From Chara braunii (lineage: Eukaryota; Streptophyta; Charophyceae; Charales; Characeae), in contig BFEA01000223.1 in assembly GCA_003427395.1 (NCBI GenBank), forward strand, positions 928,665 to 948,779: a DNA stretch of 20,115 bases. The letters run 5' to 3'. The position numbers and the translations under genes were made by a program. Numbering within the stretch: position 1 is the first letter of the stretch; every line of letters starts with the position of its first letter. The notes under the pieces are model-generated. The model saw only the letters and a program-made list of their open reading frames with translations. It made no database searches and had not been told where the DNA came from. Below, one piece after another: positions 10,736-18,179 of the stretch.

Positions 10736-11692
10736 CATTATACATTACAGATACGAAAAAAGAGGTCATTCAAACTACCAGACAACACATGTTCGGGACC
10801 AAGAGTCGGAGAGGTTGATGATTCGTGGGACGTTCAACCTTGTGCAGATACACGCAAGTGTGTTCTTGTGCAAGGTTGGGCCGAACTTGGTAGCCAGACA
10901 CAAGTTTCAATTGACAACGTTAATGGAGATGTACAAAATCTGCACGAGTTTTTGTACTTCACAGAGGATTGTGTACGACATTGTTCCGAGACTATAAGTC
11001 ATCATTACGCACGTGATAATGATCATCGTACAGCATCGAGTGGTGAAGATATCATCATGGGAAACATTCGTTGTCTGTTGTGGAGCTGCATAGATATTAT
11101 GGATTCAACTGCGTATTTTCGCGCTAGAATTGAGTGTGGGGATTTGAAGTTATACGACAAGCCGGAGACATCAACAAAGCATGGTTGCCGTCAAAATGAA
11201 AAGTCGAATGTTTATGATACCTACTCAAAGTCGTTACATAGAGGAGAAGATACGGAGGACGACACACGCTCCACATCCCCCACGCACACAATCTTCAGGT
11301 GCGATGATTTCACACGGTTGACTTCATTCGAGGTACGACATAATTTTCCATGCATTATGGCTCGAAAAACACCTTCCTTGGACAAGCCCGACACCACAAT
11401 ACTGATGACAACGGATGTTTTTACAGCACACGTGGCAACTGCAAATAAGCGGGATGTCGTAAGACTTGTCATCGATATAATGTCTCACATGATCTCTTTG
11501 ATGAGAGAAATAATGACAGTTGTCAGTGCTCGAGGCCAGAGGACAACGGTGGCAACAAAATGCTGTCATTGTGAAAGTCTTCAACTGGGCCGAGAACAAC
11601 TGGGAAACATGGATAGAAAATGTCACATTGTATGTCAACGACTCATGAAAGAGTCTACTATCCCATTTCTATATGTTTGTTGCTGGAGATGA
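10736..11692 (+). CDS. unrecognised segment of 318 codons with possible Cys/His cluster
   Basis: This segment continues directly after TGA 10733 in the same frame and has no ATG near its start, which argues that it is not an independent gene. It is rich in Cys, His, Asp and Thr, with many Ser/Thr-flanked charged stretches. Near the end a long amphipathic helix (RLVIDIMSHMISLMREIM, about 11462-11518) is followed by the basic loop RGQRTTVAT and then KCCHC and CHIVC groups about 16 residues apart (11558-11635), which might bind zinc. Helix, basic loop, helix order is loosely reminiscent of a histone fold, but the match is too weak to call. It ends at TGA 11690, and the frame stays open to TAG 11774. 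Confidence 0.45.
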   Translation, partial: HYTLQIRKKRSFKLPDNTCSGPRVGEVDDSWDVQPCADTRKCVLVQGWAELGSQTQVSIDNVNGDVQNLHEFLYFTEDCVRHCSETISHHYARDNDHRTASSGEDIIMGNIRCLLWSCIDIMDSTAYFRARIECGDLKLYDKPETSTKHGCRQNEKSNVYDTYSKSLHRGEDTEDDTRSTSPTHTIFRCDDFTRLTSFEVRHNFPCIMARKTPSLDKPDTTILMTTDVFTAHVATANKRDVVRLVIDIMSHMISLMREIMTVVSARGQRTTVATKCCHCESLQLGREQLGNMDRKCHIVCQRLMKESTIPFLYVCCWR

Positions 11693-11776
11693 GTCGTGGA
11701 TATATGTATGTATGACTACTTGTGTGTATGTGAACACTGTAGAATCTCATATAAGTTGCGATTGTGGATGCTGTAG

Positions 11777-12091
11777 ATGACGTCACTTTCACAGTTCGCT
11801 TCCGGAGATGGAGAAATGAAGTATGTTGCTACTGAAGATCTGGTTCATGGTATGGAAGACATTAGGGAAGGAGAGACCGAGAAAGGGCAGTGTGGAAGAG
11901 ACATTGAAGAGATATTTCGTGTAGAAAATTTGGAAGGGAGAGAGATGGATTCAGGTGGTTGTGGTTTTGGAAAAAAACGAATGATGGACGATGATTATAA
12001 TAATGCAGGAGGGGAATGCGAGTGTCTTGTCGACGACAAATGTGTGACGATGACTGAAGAGGGTGAGTTGTTTGAGTACACTGTGAGGTGA
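11777..12091 (+). CDS. small acidic protein or fragment, 104 codons, unrecognised
   Basis: It starts at ATG 11777, immediately after TAG 11774 in the same frame, and ends at TGA 12089. It is Glu/Asp-rich (EDIREGETEKG, EEIFRVENLEGRE) with Gly and Cys near the C-terminus (GECECLVDDKC). A TATA-like CATATAAG lies at 11748-11755, too close to the ATG for a normal transcript leader. The sequence beyond the stop also looks coding (KRCFAINCNERWIPVEA at about 12127-12180), so this may be an internal part of the long frame rather than a gene. Confidence 0.4.
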   Translation: MTSLSQFASGDGEMKYVATEDLVHGMEDIREGETEKGQCGRDIEEIFRVENLEGREMDSGGCGFGKKRMMDDDYNNAGGECECLVDDKCVTMTEEGELFEYTVR

Positions 12092-12769
12092 GAACCTAAT
12101 ATCGTGTAGCCAGGATTGTATCGCGGGAAGCGTTGCTTTGCTATAAATTGCAATGAGAGATGGATCCCCGTCGAGGCACAATCTCCTTAGGTATGAGATT
12201 ATTTCACTCTTGCAATTGTTGAGGAACGAGTGCATAGGCTGAATCCATCTGTTCCTAGAGATGCCCTCACACTCCATTCCTTCACAATCCACAAACTTTT
12301 GAAGGAAAGAAAACAATTACAGTTGAATGATTTTTTTTACGACAATATGTAGTTATCGGTTTCGTGGCTTGTCGCTGCTGAAGATGCAAGACCAAACAGT
12401 TGTTCTAAAGATGATCTAAGGAGAGACCCTCGTTGGGGGTGGGTGCCGCTCACGATCCCTGTAGCAACGGGTGTGGTGCGAGTGAGACGGCAAGACGTGA
12501 TGGGGAACTGGTGGCTTGTCCAGTATATTAATGAAAAATTCACTTTTCGAACTTTTGACAGTGAGACTGGGGTGGAGAAAAAGTCAGAAAGGGAAGAAGG
12601 AAAACATGGGAATAGAAAGGGAAGAAAGAGAACATGGAAATAGCGTGGATTTGTTCCACTCAAAAATCCAGTTCCACTAATTTTTGTGGATGACCATACG
12701 TTTTCTGAGGATGTGCGTGTGTGCCTCACAGACAAGCAGAGCACGATCGAAAGGTGAACTGATGTGTGA
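12092..12769 (+). pseudogene. most heavily stopped part of the long frame, possible SH3/Tudor-like patch
   Basis: The frame is broken at 12107, 12188, 12194, 12350, 12641, 12755 and 12767, yet stretches between stops are plainly protein-like. One contains VHRLNPSVPRDALTLHSF (about 12230-12280). Another, at about 12470-12571, has GVVRVRRQDVMGNWWLVQY followed by alternating hydrophobic residues, which resembles the strand pattern of an SH3-like barrel (Tudor or Agenet type); this is pattern impression only. A Lys/Arg-rich run precedes TAG 12641. An alternative ATG-initiated short frame at 12153 exists in another register, but the main frame fits the flanks better. Confidence 0.5.
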
Positions 12770-13420
12770 GAGGATATCTGGAATCCTTATATCCATAAAG
12801 AAGAAAACATTTGTCAGTATGATGTCAGAAACACATTGATGACGACACCTGATTCTGAGAAGTGTGCACCCTCAGATGTATACGGGTACCATGTAAATTG
12901 GAATCACGATGTGTTGCAGTCAGGATATTGGAAAGGGAAGTTGACCATGGCAACGAAAGCTCCTTCAGGCCACTGGCTCCCTTTAGGGTTCATGAAGGAG
13001 GGACTTGTGGGTCATTGGCGATTCATGGTTGTGTTTGCCAGAGTTTCGTTGTGCAATCCAGACATTATGGATAAGAAGGTATTGTACGATCATGCAAATC
13101 ACATCTGGCAGAGAATCAACTTGGAAGACAAACAAATGATCGTTTGTGGATATGATTACGAATCAAAGCAACGGATGTGGCTAATCGGCACAGATGATGA
13201 TGGTGATGATGACACTGACAAGGATGTCACATTTCAATGTTTGGAGAATCTGCGTGAACGTTTCCATTCCTTAGCTCTTTTGGGATGGGTTCCGGTGCTT
13301 TGGAAGGAGGAATGTGTAGATCAGAGTCATGTTCATGTAACTTTCAAGGATCCACTAGGAGTACTTTTTGATCTGGTTTATGAAAAAGGTTTATTACGCC
13401 ATTGCATGTACAATGCATAG
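12770..13420 (+). CDS. aromatic-rich unrecognised segment, 216 codons
   Basis: The frame is open from after TGA 12767 to TAG 13418. The first ATG is at 12839, but the 23 codons before it (NPYIHKEENICQYDVRN) already look coding. Trp, Tyr and Phe are frequent, with GHWRFMVVF and ANHIWQRINLEDKQMIVCGY, suggesting a folded beta-rich domain. A short acidic linker (DDDGDDDTDKD, about 13195-13230) divides it from a C-terminal part with LRERFHSLALLGWVPVLW. The codons after TAG 13418 stay in frame into the histone-like ORF. No family was recognised. Confidence 0.5.
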   Translation, partial: EDIWNPYIHKEENICQYDVRNTLMTTPDSEKCAPSDVYGYHVNWNHDVLQSGYWKGKLTMATKAPSGHWLPLGFMKEGLVGHWRFMVVFARVSLCNPDIMDKKVLYDHANHIWQRINLEDKQMIVCGYDYESKQRMWLIGTDDDGDDDTDKDVTFQCLENLRERFHSLALLGWVPVLWKEECVDQSHVHVTFKDPLGVLFDLVYEKGLLRHCMYNA

Positions 13421-13510
13421 GTTTTCCGAAACAATGGCGTACGCACAGAGCCAGAAGACGCAGACGACGAAGTTGGAGGCGGCTCAGAGAATGAGGGAGA
13501 CACACCAGGC

Positions 13511-14404
13511 ATGCCTCAGAGAGAGCGAGAGAATGATGAACCCTTGATGAGCGAGGACTCCAAACTCGAGACGATTGGACTCTTGAAGAAGAATGTTGGT
13601 GCAAAGAATGACAATGTACACAAAAAGGCTGCAAAGGTCAACCATGCACGAGAAGAGAGGGCGAAGAGGAAAGAGAATGAAGATGAGCATGTGTCAAAGA
13701 GGAAAGGGAGAAAACAAAAAGAAAACGTTGATGGAGGACAGACAAGGTGTTGGAAGTTCAGACCCGGGACAGTTGCACTTCGAGATATTCATAAGATGCA
13801 AAAGTCCGTGGATAGACGCATTCTCTTTGCTCCATTTGTGCGGTTCTTGAAGGAAATACTAGAAGATGTCGATTGGAGGACAGGATGGGGAGAAAAAATT
13901 AGTCATCTGCCTGACCCAACAAGAATATCCCTTCTAGCTCTCAAGGCGTTGCAAGAGAAAGCAGAGGCATACATTGTGCATATATTCAATTTAACAAACC
14001 AAGTAGCTATCCATTCCAAGAGAGTGACTATCATGAGGAAGGATATGCAACTGGTTATTGAATTGAAAAAGTGGACATGTGACTACGGCACGGGCAAGAT
14101 CCCGCCTCACAGAGAAAAGAGGGACCCGACAGCGAGAGAGAAGAAGGACGATCCACCGCAGGAGAAAATGGAGGGTCCGGGACAAAAGCAAAAAGAACCA
14201 GTGCAGAAGGAAAAGGAGGACCCGTCGCGGAAGAAAAACGACCCACCCCCGAAGAAAAAGGACCTGCCACGAAAGAAAAAGGACTCGTCGGTCGCCACAG
14301 TTGCTCCAAAAACGCCAAAGACTCAACAGTTGCAGCCACAACAGTCAAGAAAAAGAAAAGTTGTAGCTTCAAAACCAGCAAACAAGAAAAAATCGAAGTC
14401 CTGA
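13511..14404 (+). CDS. divergent histone H3-like protein with long basic N- and C-terminal tails
   Basis: This 297-codon ORF starts at ATG 13511; the same frame is open upstream to TAG 13418, so the tail may have been longer. Residues of about 84-189 align by eye to core histone H3. RPGTVALRDIHKMQKSV matches the alphaN helix, PFVRFLKEILEDV matches alpha1, ALKALQEKAEAYIVHIF matches alpha2, then come AIHSKRVTIM (loop 2) and KDMQL (alpha3). Loop 1 is about 13 residues longer than in canonical H3 (DWRTGWGEK...PDPT). The N-tail (residues 1-82) is Lys/Glu-rich and lacks the ARTKQTARKS start and the usual K9/K27 ARKS motifs. The C-terminus adds about 105 residues of degenerate Lys/Asp/Pro repeats, like a linker-histone tail, where canonical H3 ends after alpha3. 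Core histones bind and wrap DNA as H3-H4 pairs in chromatin. Divergence, tails and context fit a viral or element-encoded histone; a centromeric-type host H3 is the alternative, less likely given the loop and tail. Confidence 0.87.
   Translation: MPQRERENDEPLMSEDSKLETIGLLKKNVGAKNDNVHKKAAKVNHAREERAKRKENEDEHVSKRKGRKQKENVDGGQTRCWKFRPGTVALRDIHKMQKSVDRRILFAPFVRFLKEILEDVDWRTGWGEKISHLPDPTRISLLALKALQEKAEAYIVHIFNLTNQVAIHSKRVTIMRKDMQLVIELKKWTCDYGTGKIPPHREKRDPTAREKKDDPPQEKMEGPGQKQKEPVQKEKEDPSRKKNDPPPKKKDLPRKKKDSSVATVAPKTPKTQQLQPQQSRKRKVVASKPANKKKSKS
14093..14401 (+). other. Lys/Pro-rich H1-like C-terminal tail of the H3-like protein
   Basis: Residues of about 195-297 contain a degenerate repeat of roughly 8-11 residues built from basic clusters plus DP or PP (KRDPTAREKKDDPPQEK, then KKNDPPPKKKDLPRKKKD). 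A Thr/Gln-rich segment and a terminal basic cluster (SRKRKVV, NKKKSKS) follow; the latter could act as a nuclear localisation signal. Composition resembles linker-histone tails that neutralise and condense DNA. Confidence 0.75.
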
Positions 14405-14734
14405 ACATTGTGATGTGGGACAATAGCCTTTGTGGCTAGATGTAGTTAGGAGTCTTAGTATTTGCAATTGTGTGATGTACATAGGGTTTCTTTGGGGCAA
14501 CAACTCCTCTTTCACTTTGCCTCGCACGCACAAGGCTGGCCACGTTGCTGCTGGTTGGGTTATTTATTAACTCAAGGCGTAGGTTTGCGGCCAAACCTTT
14601 TTTAGTCTCAGGTACAGTCCCAGAATTCCCAAGGTTCCACGTGCCATGTACCATAGTCCAACTGGTAGTCCTTGTCATCCAGTCTGTAGGGTGTACTTGT
14701 AAAAATTGACGATAGGTTGCCAGAAGTCTGGTCC

Positions 14735-14736
<2 letters not shown>

Positions 14737-14816
<80 letters not shown>

Positions 14817-15005
14817 CAGATAGAGAAACAGACAGACACACACACATGCAATGACTTGCTGATTTCTGTTGCAGTGACTAACTGCGAGGCGGTATTATGT
14901 CGTGATTGCCTGCTGAGTTTGCGGTGTGTTTGATTGTGTGCGTCTGACTGTCCCACTGAGGCCGACATACTGTTAGAAAAATAGAACCGGTCCATCCGTG
15001 CGGTA

Positions 15006-15046
<41 letters not shown>

Positions 15047-15280
15047 GACACAGACAGACAGACAGACAGGCAGACAGACAAACAGACAGACAGACAAACA
15101 GACAGACACACACACATGCAATGACTTGCTGATTTCTGCTGGCGTGGCTAACTGCGAGGCGGTATTATGTCGTGATTGTCTGCTGAGTTTGCGGTGTGTT
15201 TGATTGTGTGTGTCTGACTGTCCCACTTAGACCGACAGACTGTTCTAAAAATAGAACCGGTCCAGCCCTGCGGTTGCAGG
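14737..15280 (+). repeat. tandemly duplicated GA/CAGA/CA microsatellite module
   Basis: Two copies share the same order: a (GA)n run, a CAGA-type run, a short CA run, then about 165 bp of unique sequence starting ATGCAATGACTTGCTGATTT and reaching AAAAATAGAACCGGTCCA. Copy 1 has GA at 14737-14815 and unique part at about 14848-15004. Copy 2 has GA at 15008-15042, CAGA at about 15045-15106 and unique part at about 15116-15275. The unique parts differ at a few positions, while the microsatellite lengths differ greatly. Confidence 0.88.
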
Positions 15281-15393
15281 CCCAGACTTCCCGAAAGTTT
15301 AGAGGCCCATGGGGGCCCATAATGGGTAGAGCCTGTAGCTGGGTAGGGGCCCAGAGGCCCGAACTGAAACAGTACCGGTAGTTCTATTTTTAG
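15245..15393. repeat. 149-bp segment bounded by 13-nt perfect inverted repeats
   Basis: CTAAAAATAGAAC at 15245-15257 is the exact reverse complement of GTTCTATTTTTAG at 15381-15393, with CCGGT and ACCGGT just inside. The interior is GC-rich with GGCCCATGGGGGCCCAT. It could be a small foldback or miniature inverted-repeat element. No flanking target-site duplication is visible, and the left end is shared with the duplicated module upstream. Confidence 0.45.
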
Positions 15394-16216
15394 GTCCAAT
15401 AGGGTCTGGTCTGGTAGGACCTGGTAGGCCTAGGCTAGTGTAGGCATAAGTAGAGTAGGACCGATGTAGTTAAGATTTGTTGTTTTTCATTTTCGTGTCG
15501 CAACATTCTGAGCCAAGGAAGTTTGGTAGCGGTGATGGTCTATAGGTGGCATCCTGAGACTTCAGCGTGTGTAGCAGCCATAGCCAGACTCTATGAGCTC
15601 GCCATAGCTGGCACGTCCTCAGCGTATCTACCCCTGGGGGTATCTGCGTTAGGCTGGGCTATTCTGGGACTCTTCACTGTGTGTACATGGGTGGACCACT
15701 ATCGACCATCTCCAGTTGGGCTTCGTCAGTGGTGTGGCAGCCATAGTTGCCTTCTTCTTCGTCAGAGTTACTCACCGGCACTGAACACTGCATCACGATT
15801 CATCTTCTTCATCAGGATGGTTGGCGATGGCCTCTAGGAGGCTGATACAGTGTAGCACTAGCACTGGGTGTGGAGTAGTGAGTGGTGTGTGGCGTATTGA
15901 GGTGGCGAAATACAGGGATAAACTCTGTAAAGATAATTGGGACTATTGGTTTGAGTTGACTCACCATCAGACCAGTATTCCGATTGTGATCTTCGCAGTT
16001 GTCATCTTGTGATTGGTTGTCGGGAGTTTGTCATAGAGTGAGAAACACTGTGTGTCTTCTCCTCATCTGTACATGATTGAATTCCTCTGCTTATCTCTGA
16101 GTTGTGTGCAGATTGGACTCTGTCTCTTCTTGCTTATATATCTAATGCATGTATGGGCGTGTGTGAGATACTCTGTGTGTGAGCGGCGAGAAAATCATCA
16201 GACAACCAAGGTCATA

Positions 16217-16315
16217 ACACACACACACACACGCACACACACACACACACAGATGCAAACACAGATAGACAGACAGACAGACAGACAAACAGACACACAC
16301 ACACACACACACACA
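16217..16315. repeat. compound (CA)n-(CAGA)n-(CA)n microsatellite
   Basis: CA run at 16217-16251, CAGA repeats at about 16259-16292 and CA again at 16292-16314. The same three-part composition occurs at 15.04-15.11 kb, suggesting a common propensity or source. Confidence 0.93.
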
Positions 16316-16375
16316 GAGTACCACGGTTGGGAGGACCGAGAGCAGGATTCCGGACAACGATTTTTTTGGCAAAGG

Positions 16376-16400
16376 AAAAAAAAAAAGAAAAAAAAAAAAA
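16376..16400. repeat. poly-A tract
   Basis: About 25 A with one G interruption, about 30 bp upstream of the first T-rich repeat module. Confidence 0.9.
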
Positions 16401-16426
16401 CACAGACGGGATATGAACTTTCGTCG

Positions 16427-16552
16427 AACAGAGGATGTATGTGAGGGCAATCACGTGCAAAGCTTGATATCTCTTTTCCCCTTTTTTTTAATTTATTATT
16501 TTTTTTTTTTTAGCAGTATATCTATTGTTTGTGCTTCTGCTGAGGGCAAGCA
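16427..16552 (+). repeat. T-rich dispersed repeat module, copy a
   Basis: It contains AACAGAGGATGTATGTGAGGGCAATCACGTGC, given here only in outline, then CTTGATATCTCTTTTCCCC, a long T tract (16482-16511) and TGTTTGTGCTTCTGCT. The same elements recur in order at 17.04-17.25 kb and at 17.28-17.53 kb with variable T tracts. Confidence 0.75.
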
Positions 16553-17039
16553 GAAGGGCGTTGCCCAAGCACCATAGCTGGCTGGTGCTTGGAAGAAGAG
16601 TGGGCGCAGAGTGGGTCTTCGTGTATGGGCACGGGACTGTGAGGGAGGAGAAGAGGAGGGATAAGGAGAGAGTTGGTGATATCAATACCAGCGGCTCGTA
16701 CCTGGTATTGGCGATGGTGCTCATCTTCAAGTACTTCAAGGGCTGCTGACGTCAACGAGTTGCATTGTCCACGTAGAAGCGGACGTAGCTGATTAGGCGG
16801 TATTTGGGCACTGAGCGCCGTAGTCGGATACGACCTGGATACTCATGTGATGAAATTTTATCTCCACCGCTCTCATTGACATTTGGTTGAGTGTTACGAA
16901 TCTCAATCGGTGTAATATTGGCGCATTGCTGCTTTTCAGAATTAGTGTGACTTCATGCTTTCAATGTGGAATAGATATTTTCGTTTGTGTCACTTCGCAA
17001 TCGCTCAAATCCCTTGCACTTTCTATTTCCAAGGCATTA

Positions 17040-17253
17040 CTTTGATGTAGCACTTTCCAGAATATATGTGGCCCCACTTTGGTCCAGCAGAGGATGTCTG
17101 TGAGGGCCTTCACGTGCTGAACTTGATATCTCTTTTCCCCTTACAATTTTGTTTCTTAGTTTTTTTTTTCTTTTTCTTTCCACAAGCAATGTATCGGCTG
17201 TTTGTGGTTCTGCTCCCCGTGAGAGATGGTGAGCATTCAATGTCTGCCAACTG
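17040..17253 (+). repeat. T-rich dispersed repeat module, copy b
   Basis: It starts GATGTAGCACTTTCCAGA, then CAGCAGAGGATGTCTGTGAG, CTTGATATCTCTTTTCCCC, a T/C tract at about 17159-17180, and CTGTTTGTGGTTCTGCTCCC followed by a GAGCATT element. It is the most complete copy and helps define the module at about 210 bp. Confidence 0.75.
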
Positions 17254-17275
17254 TTTCAATTCCAGGCCTTTAGTG

Positions 17276-17368
17276 TGACGTAGCATTTCCCTCTGTTTCC
17301 AGCAGTGGATCTATGTGAGGGCAATCAGGTTGAGAGCTTTGTACCTCTTCTCCTCTTTGTTTGTTTTG

Positions 17369-17399
<31 letters not shown>

Positions 17400-17526
17400 T
17401 TTTTTTTTTTTTTTTTTTTCGTACCTCTTCTCCTCTTTGTTTATTTTTTTTCTTTTTTCTTTTTTCTTTCAAAGATTCTCACCTGTTTGTGTTTCTGCTC
17501 CCCGCAAGAGGCGGGGAGCATTAAAG
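17276..17526 (+). repeat. T-rich dispersed repeat module, copy c, expanded
   Basis: It starts GACGTAGCATTTCCCTCTG, then CAGCAGTGGATCTATGTGAG. Its pyrimidine tract has expanded: (TTTTG)n at about 17359-17393, poly-T at 17394-17419, and a local duplication of GTACCTCTTCTCCTCTTTGT (17341-17360 and 17421-17440). It ends with CTGTTTGTGTTTCTGCTCCC and GGGGAGCATT. Low-complexity FFFF-type frames over it are not genes. Confidence 0.75.
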
Positions 17527-17974
17527 TAAATGACAAATCAGGCTGCACTTCTGTCCGGGCTTTTTCATATACACGACTGCAAACAGGAAATGTATTAACT
17601 TTTTGCAATCCGTCCGCTGGCAGCAGGTCAAAAACAAGGGCAGTATATGTGTCAAGCATCTAATGTCCCACGTTCATTCCCGCCCCCGGGCAGACTCTCA
17701 AAAATGGTCTCATTTCTTTTTTATTTTTTTCGAGTTGCCTGTGAAGGGGGGGGCGGGGATTTGTTTGTGTCAATCTGTCATTTTTTTTTTTTCGCTCCGA
17801 TGCTGCACTTAATTATAATGTGAACGCAGTCATAAGTCGTTTGTAATCCATTTCTCAAAACTTTTATGACAATATGGATTTTTGAGAATTTTTTTTTCTT
17901 TTCTTTTTATCTACAGTGGCCCTGCCCGAAACCCTGCCCGAGGGTCACGCCTGACTGATCACCCTTCCACAGTA

Positions 17975-18175
17975 TCGTCCGCCTGTGAGACGCAGATGAA
18001 TACCAAACGTAGTTATCGCCGTCGAATTTGAAGTTCAACAAACATTGAAAAAAAATGAATAACAATTTATATACTTATAAGGTAGGCTGTATTTCCGGCT
18101 GTCAATGTTTGTTGAACTTCAAATTGGACGGCGATAACTACGTTTGGTATTCATCTGCATATCACAGGCGGGCGA
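17975..18175. repeat. 74-bp inverted repeat (long hairpin) with AT-rich loop
   Basis: The left arm at 17975-18048 and right arm at 18102-18175 are reverse complements with four mismatches in 74 positions by eye. Perfect runs include a stretch through AGATGAATACCAAACGTAG and one through AATTTGAAGTTCAACAAACA. The 53-nt loop is AT-rich and holds TTTATATACTTATAAGG. The hairpin ends 5 bp before ATG 18180. It could be a foldback element, a terminal or concatemer-junction repeat of the integrated element, or a promoter/origin hairpin. Confidence 0.9.
18067..18082 (+). promoter_or_regulatory. candidate TATA region in the hairpin loop
   Basis: TTATATACTTATAAGG lies in the loop of the inverted repeat, about 100 bp upstream of ATG 18180. 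Two overlapping TATA-like words (TATATA and TATAAG) are present. Placement fits a promoter for the downstream frame; this is position and motif only. Confidence 0.35.
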
Positions 18176-18179
18176 AGGT

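Larger units (their letters stand above)
10271..14404 (+). pseudogene. one long coding-like frame broken by twelve in-frame stops; ends in a histone H3-like domain
   Basis: Read in a single frame, nearly all of this interval has protein-like composition. Twelve stop codons interrupt it: TGA at 10733, 11690, 12089, 12194, 12755 and 12767; TAG at 11774, 12107, 12188, 12350, 12641 and 13418. The final stop is TGA at 14402. No TAA occurs and no frameshift is needed. A random frame of about 1,377 codons would hold several times more stops. Five open segments lie in the same register and the short stretches between them also look coding (for example 12770-12838 and 13421-13510). I infer either one very large decayed gene or adjacent genes that happen to share a frame. 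The pieces are described separately. Stop reassignment or readthrough would be alternatives to decay. Confidence 0.7.
14405..17974. other. gene-less, repeat-rich interval between the two coding-like blocks
   Basis: No protein-like frame was found. The interval holds GA/CAGA/CA microsatellites (14.7-15.1 and 16.2-16.3 kb), a duplicated module (14.74-15.28 kb), a small inverted repeat (15245-15393), and poly-T-centred modules at 16.4-17.5 kb. Frames at about 15523-16012 have no protein-like features. It could be host DNA separating two integrated fragments, or repeats inserted into one integrated element. Confidence 0.6.

Noticed and set aside
12153-12240. Short ATG-initiated frame near a CTATAAAT box
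   Set aside because: It looked like a gene start with a frameshift, but the main frame is itself coding-like on both sides, so no frameshift needs to be invoked.
14055-14423. Minus-strand ORFs over the H3-like tail (FFFRG-type sequence)
   Set aside because: They are antisense shadows of the Lys-rich tail codons (AAG/AAA read as CTT/TTT).
15523-16012. Plus-strand ORFs of 104 and 63 codons
   Set aside because: No recognisable pattern, different registers and a repeat-rich surrounding; chance frames are sufficient.
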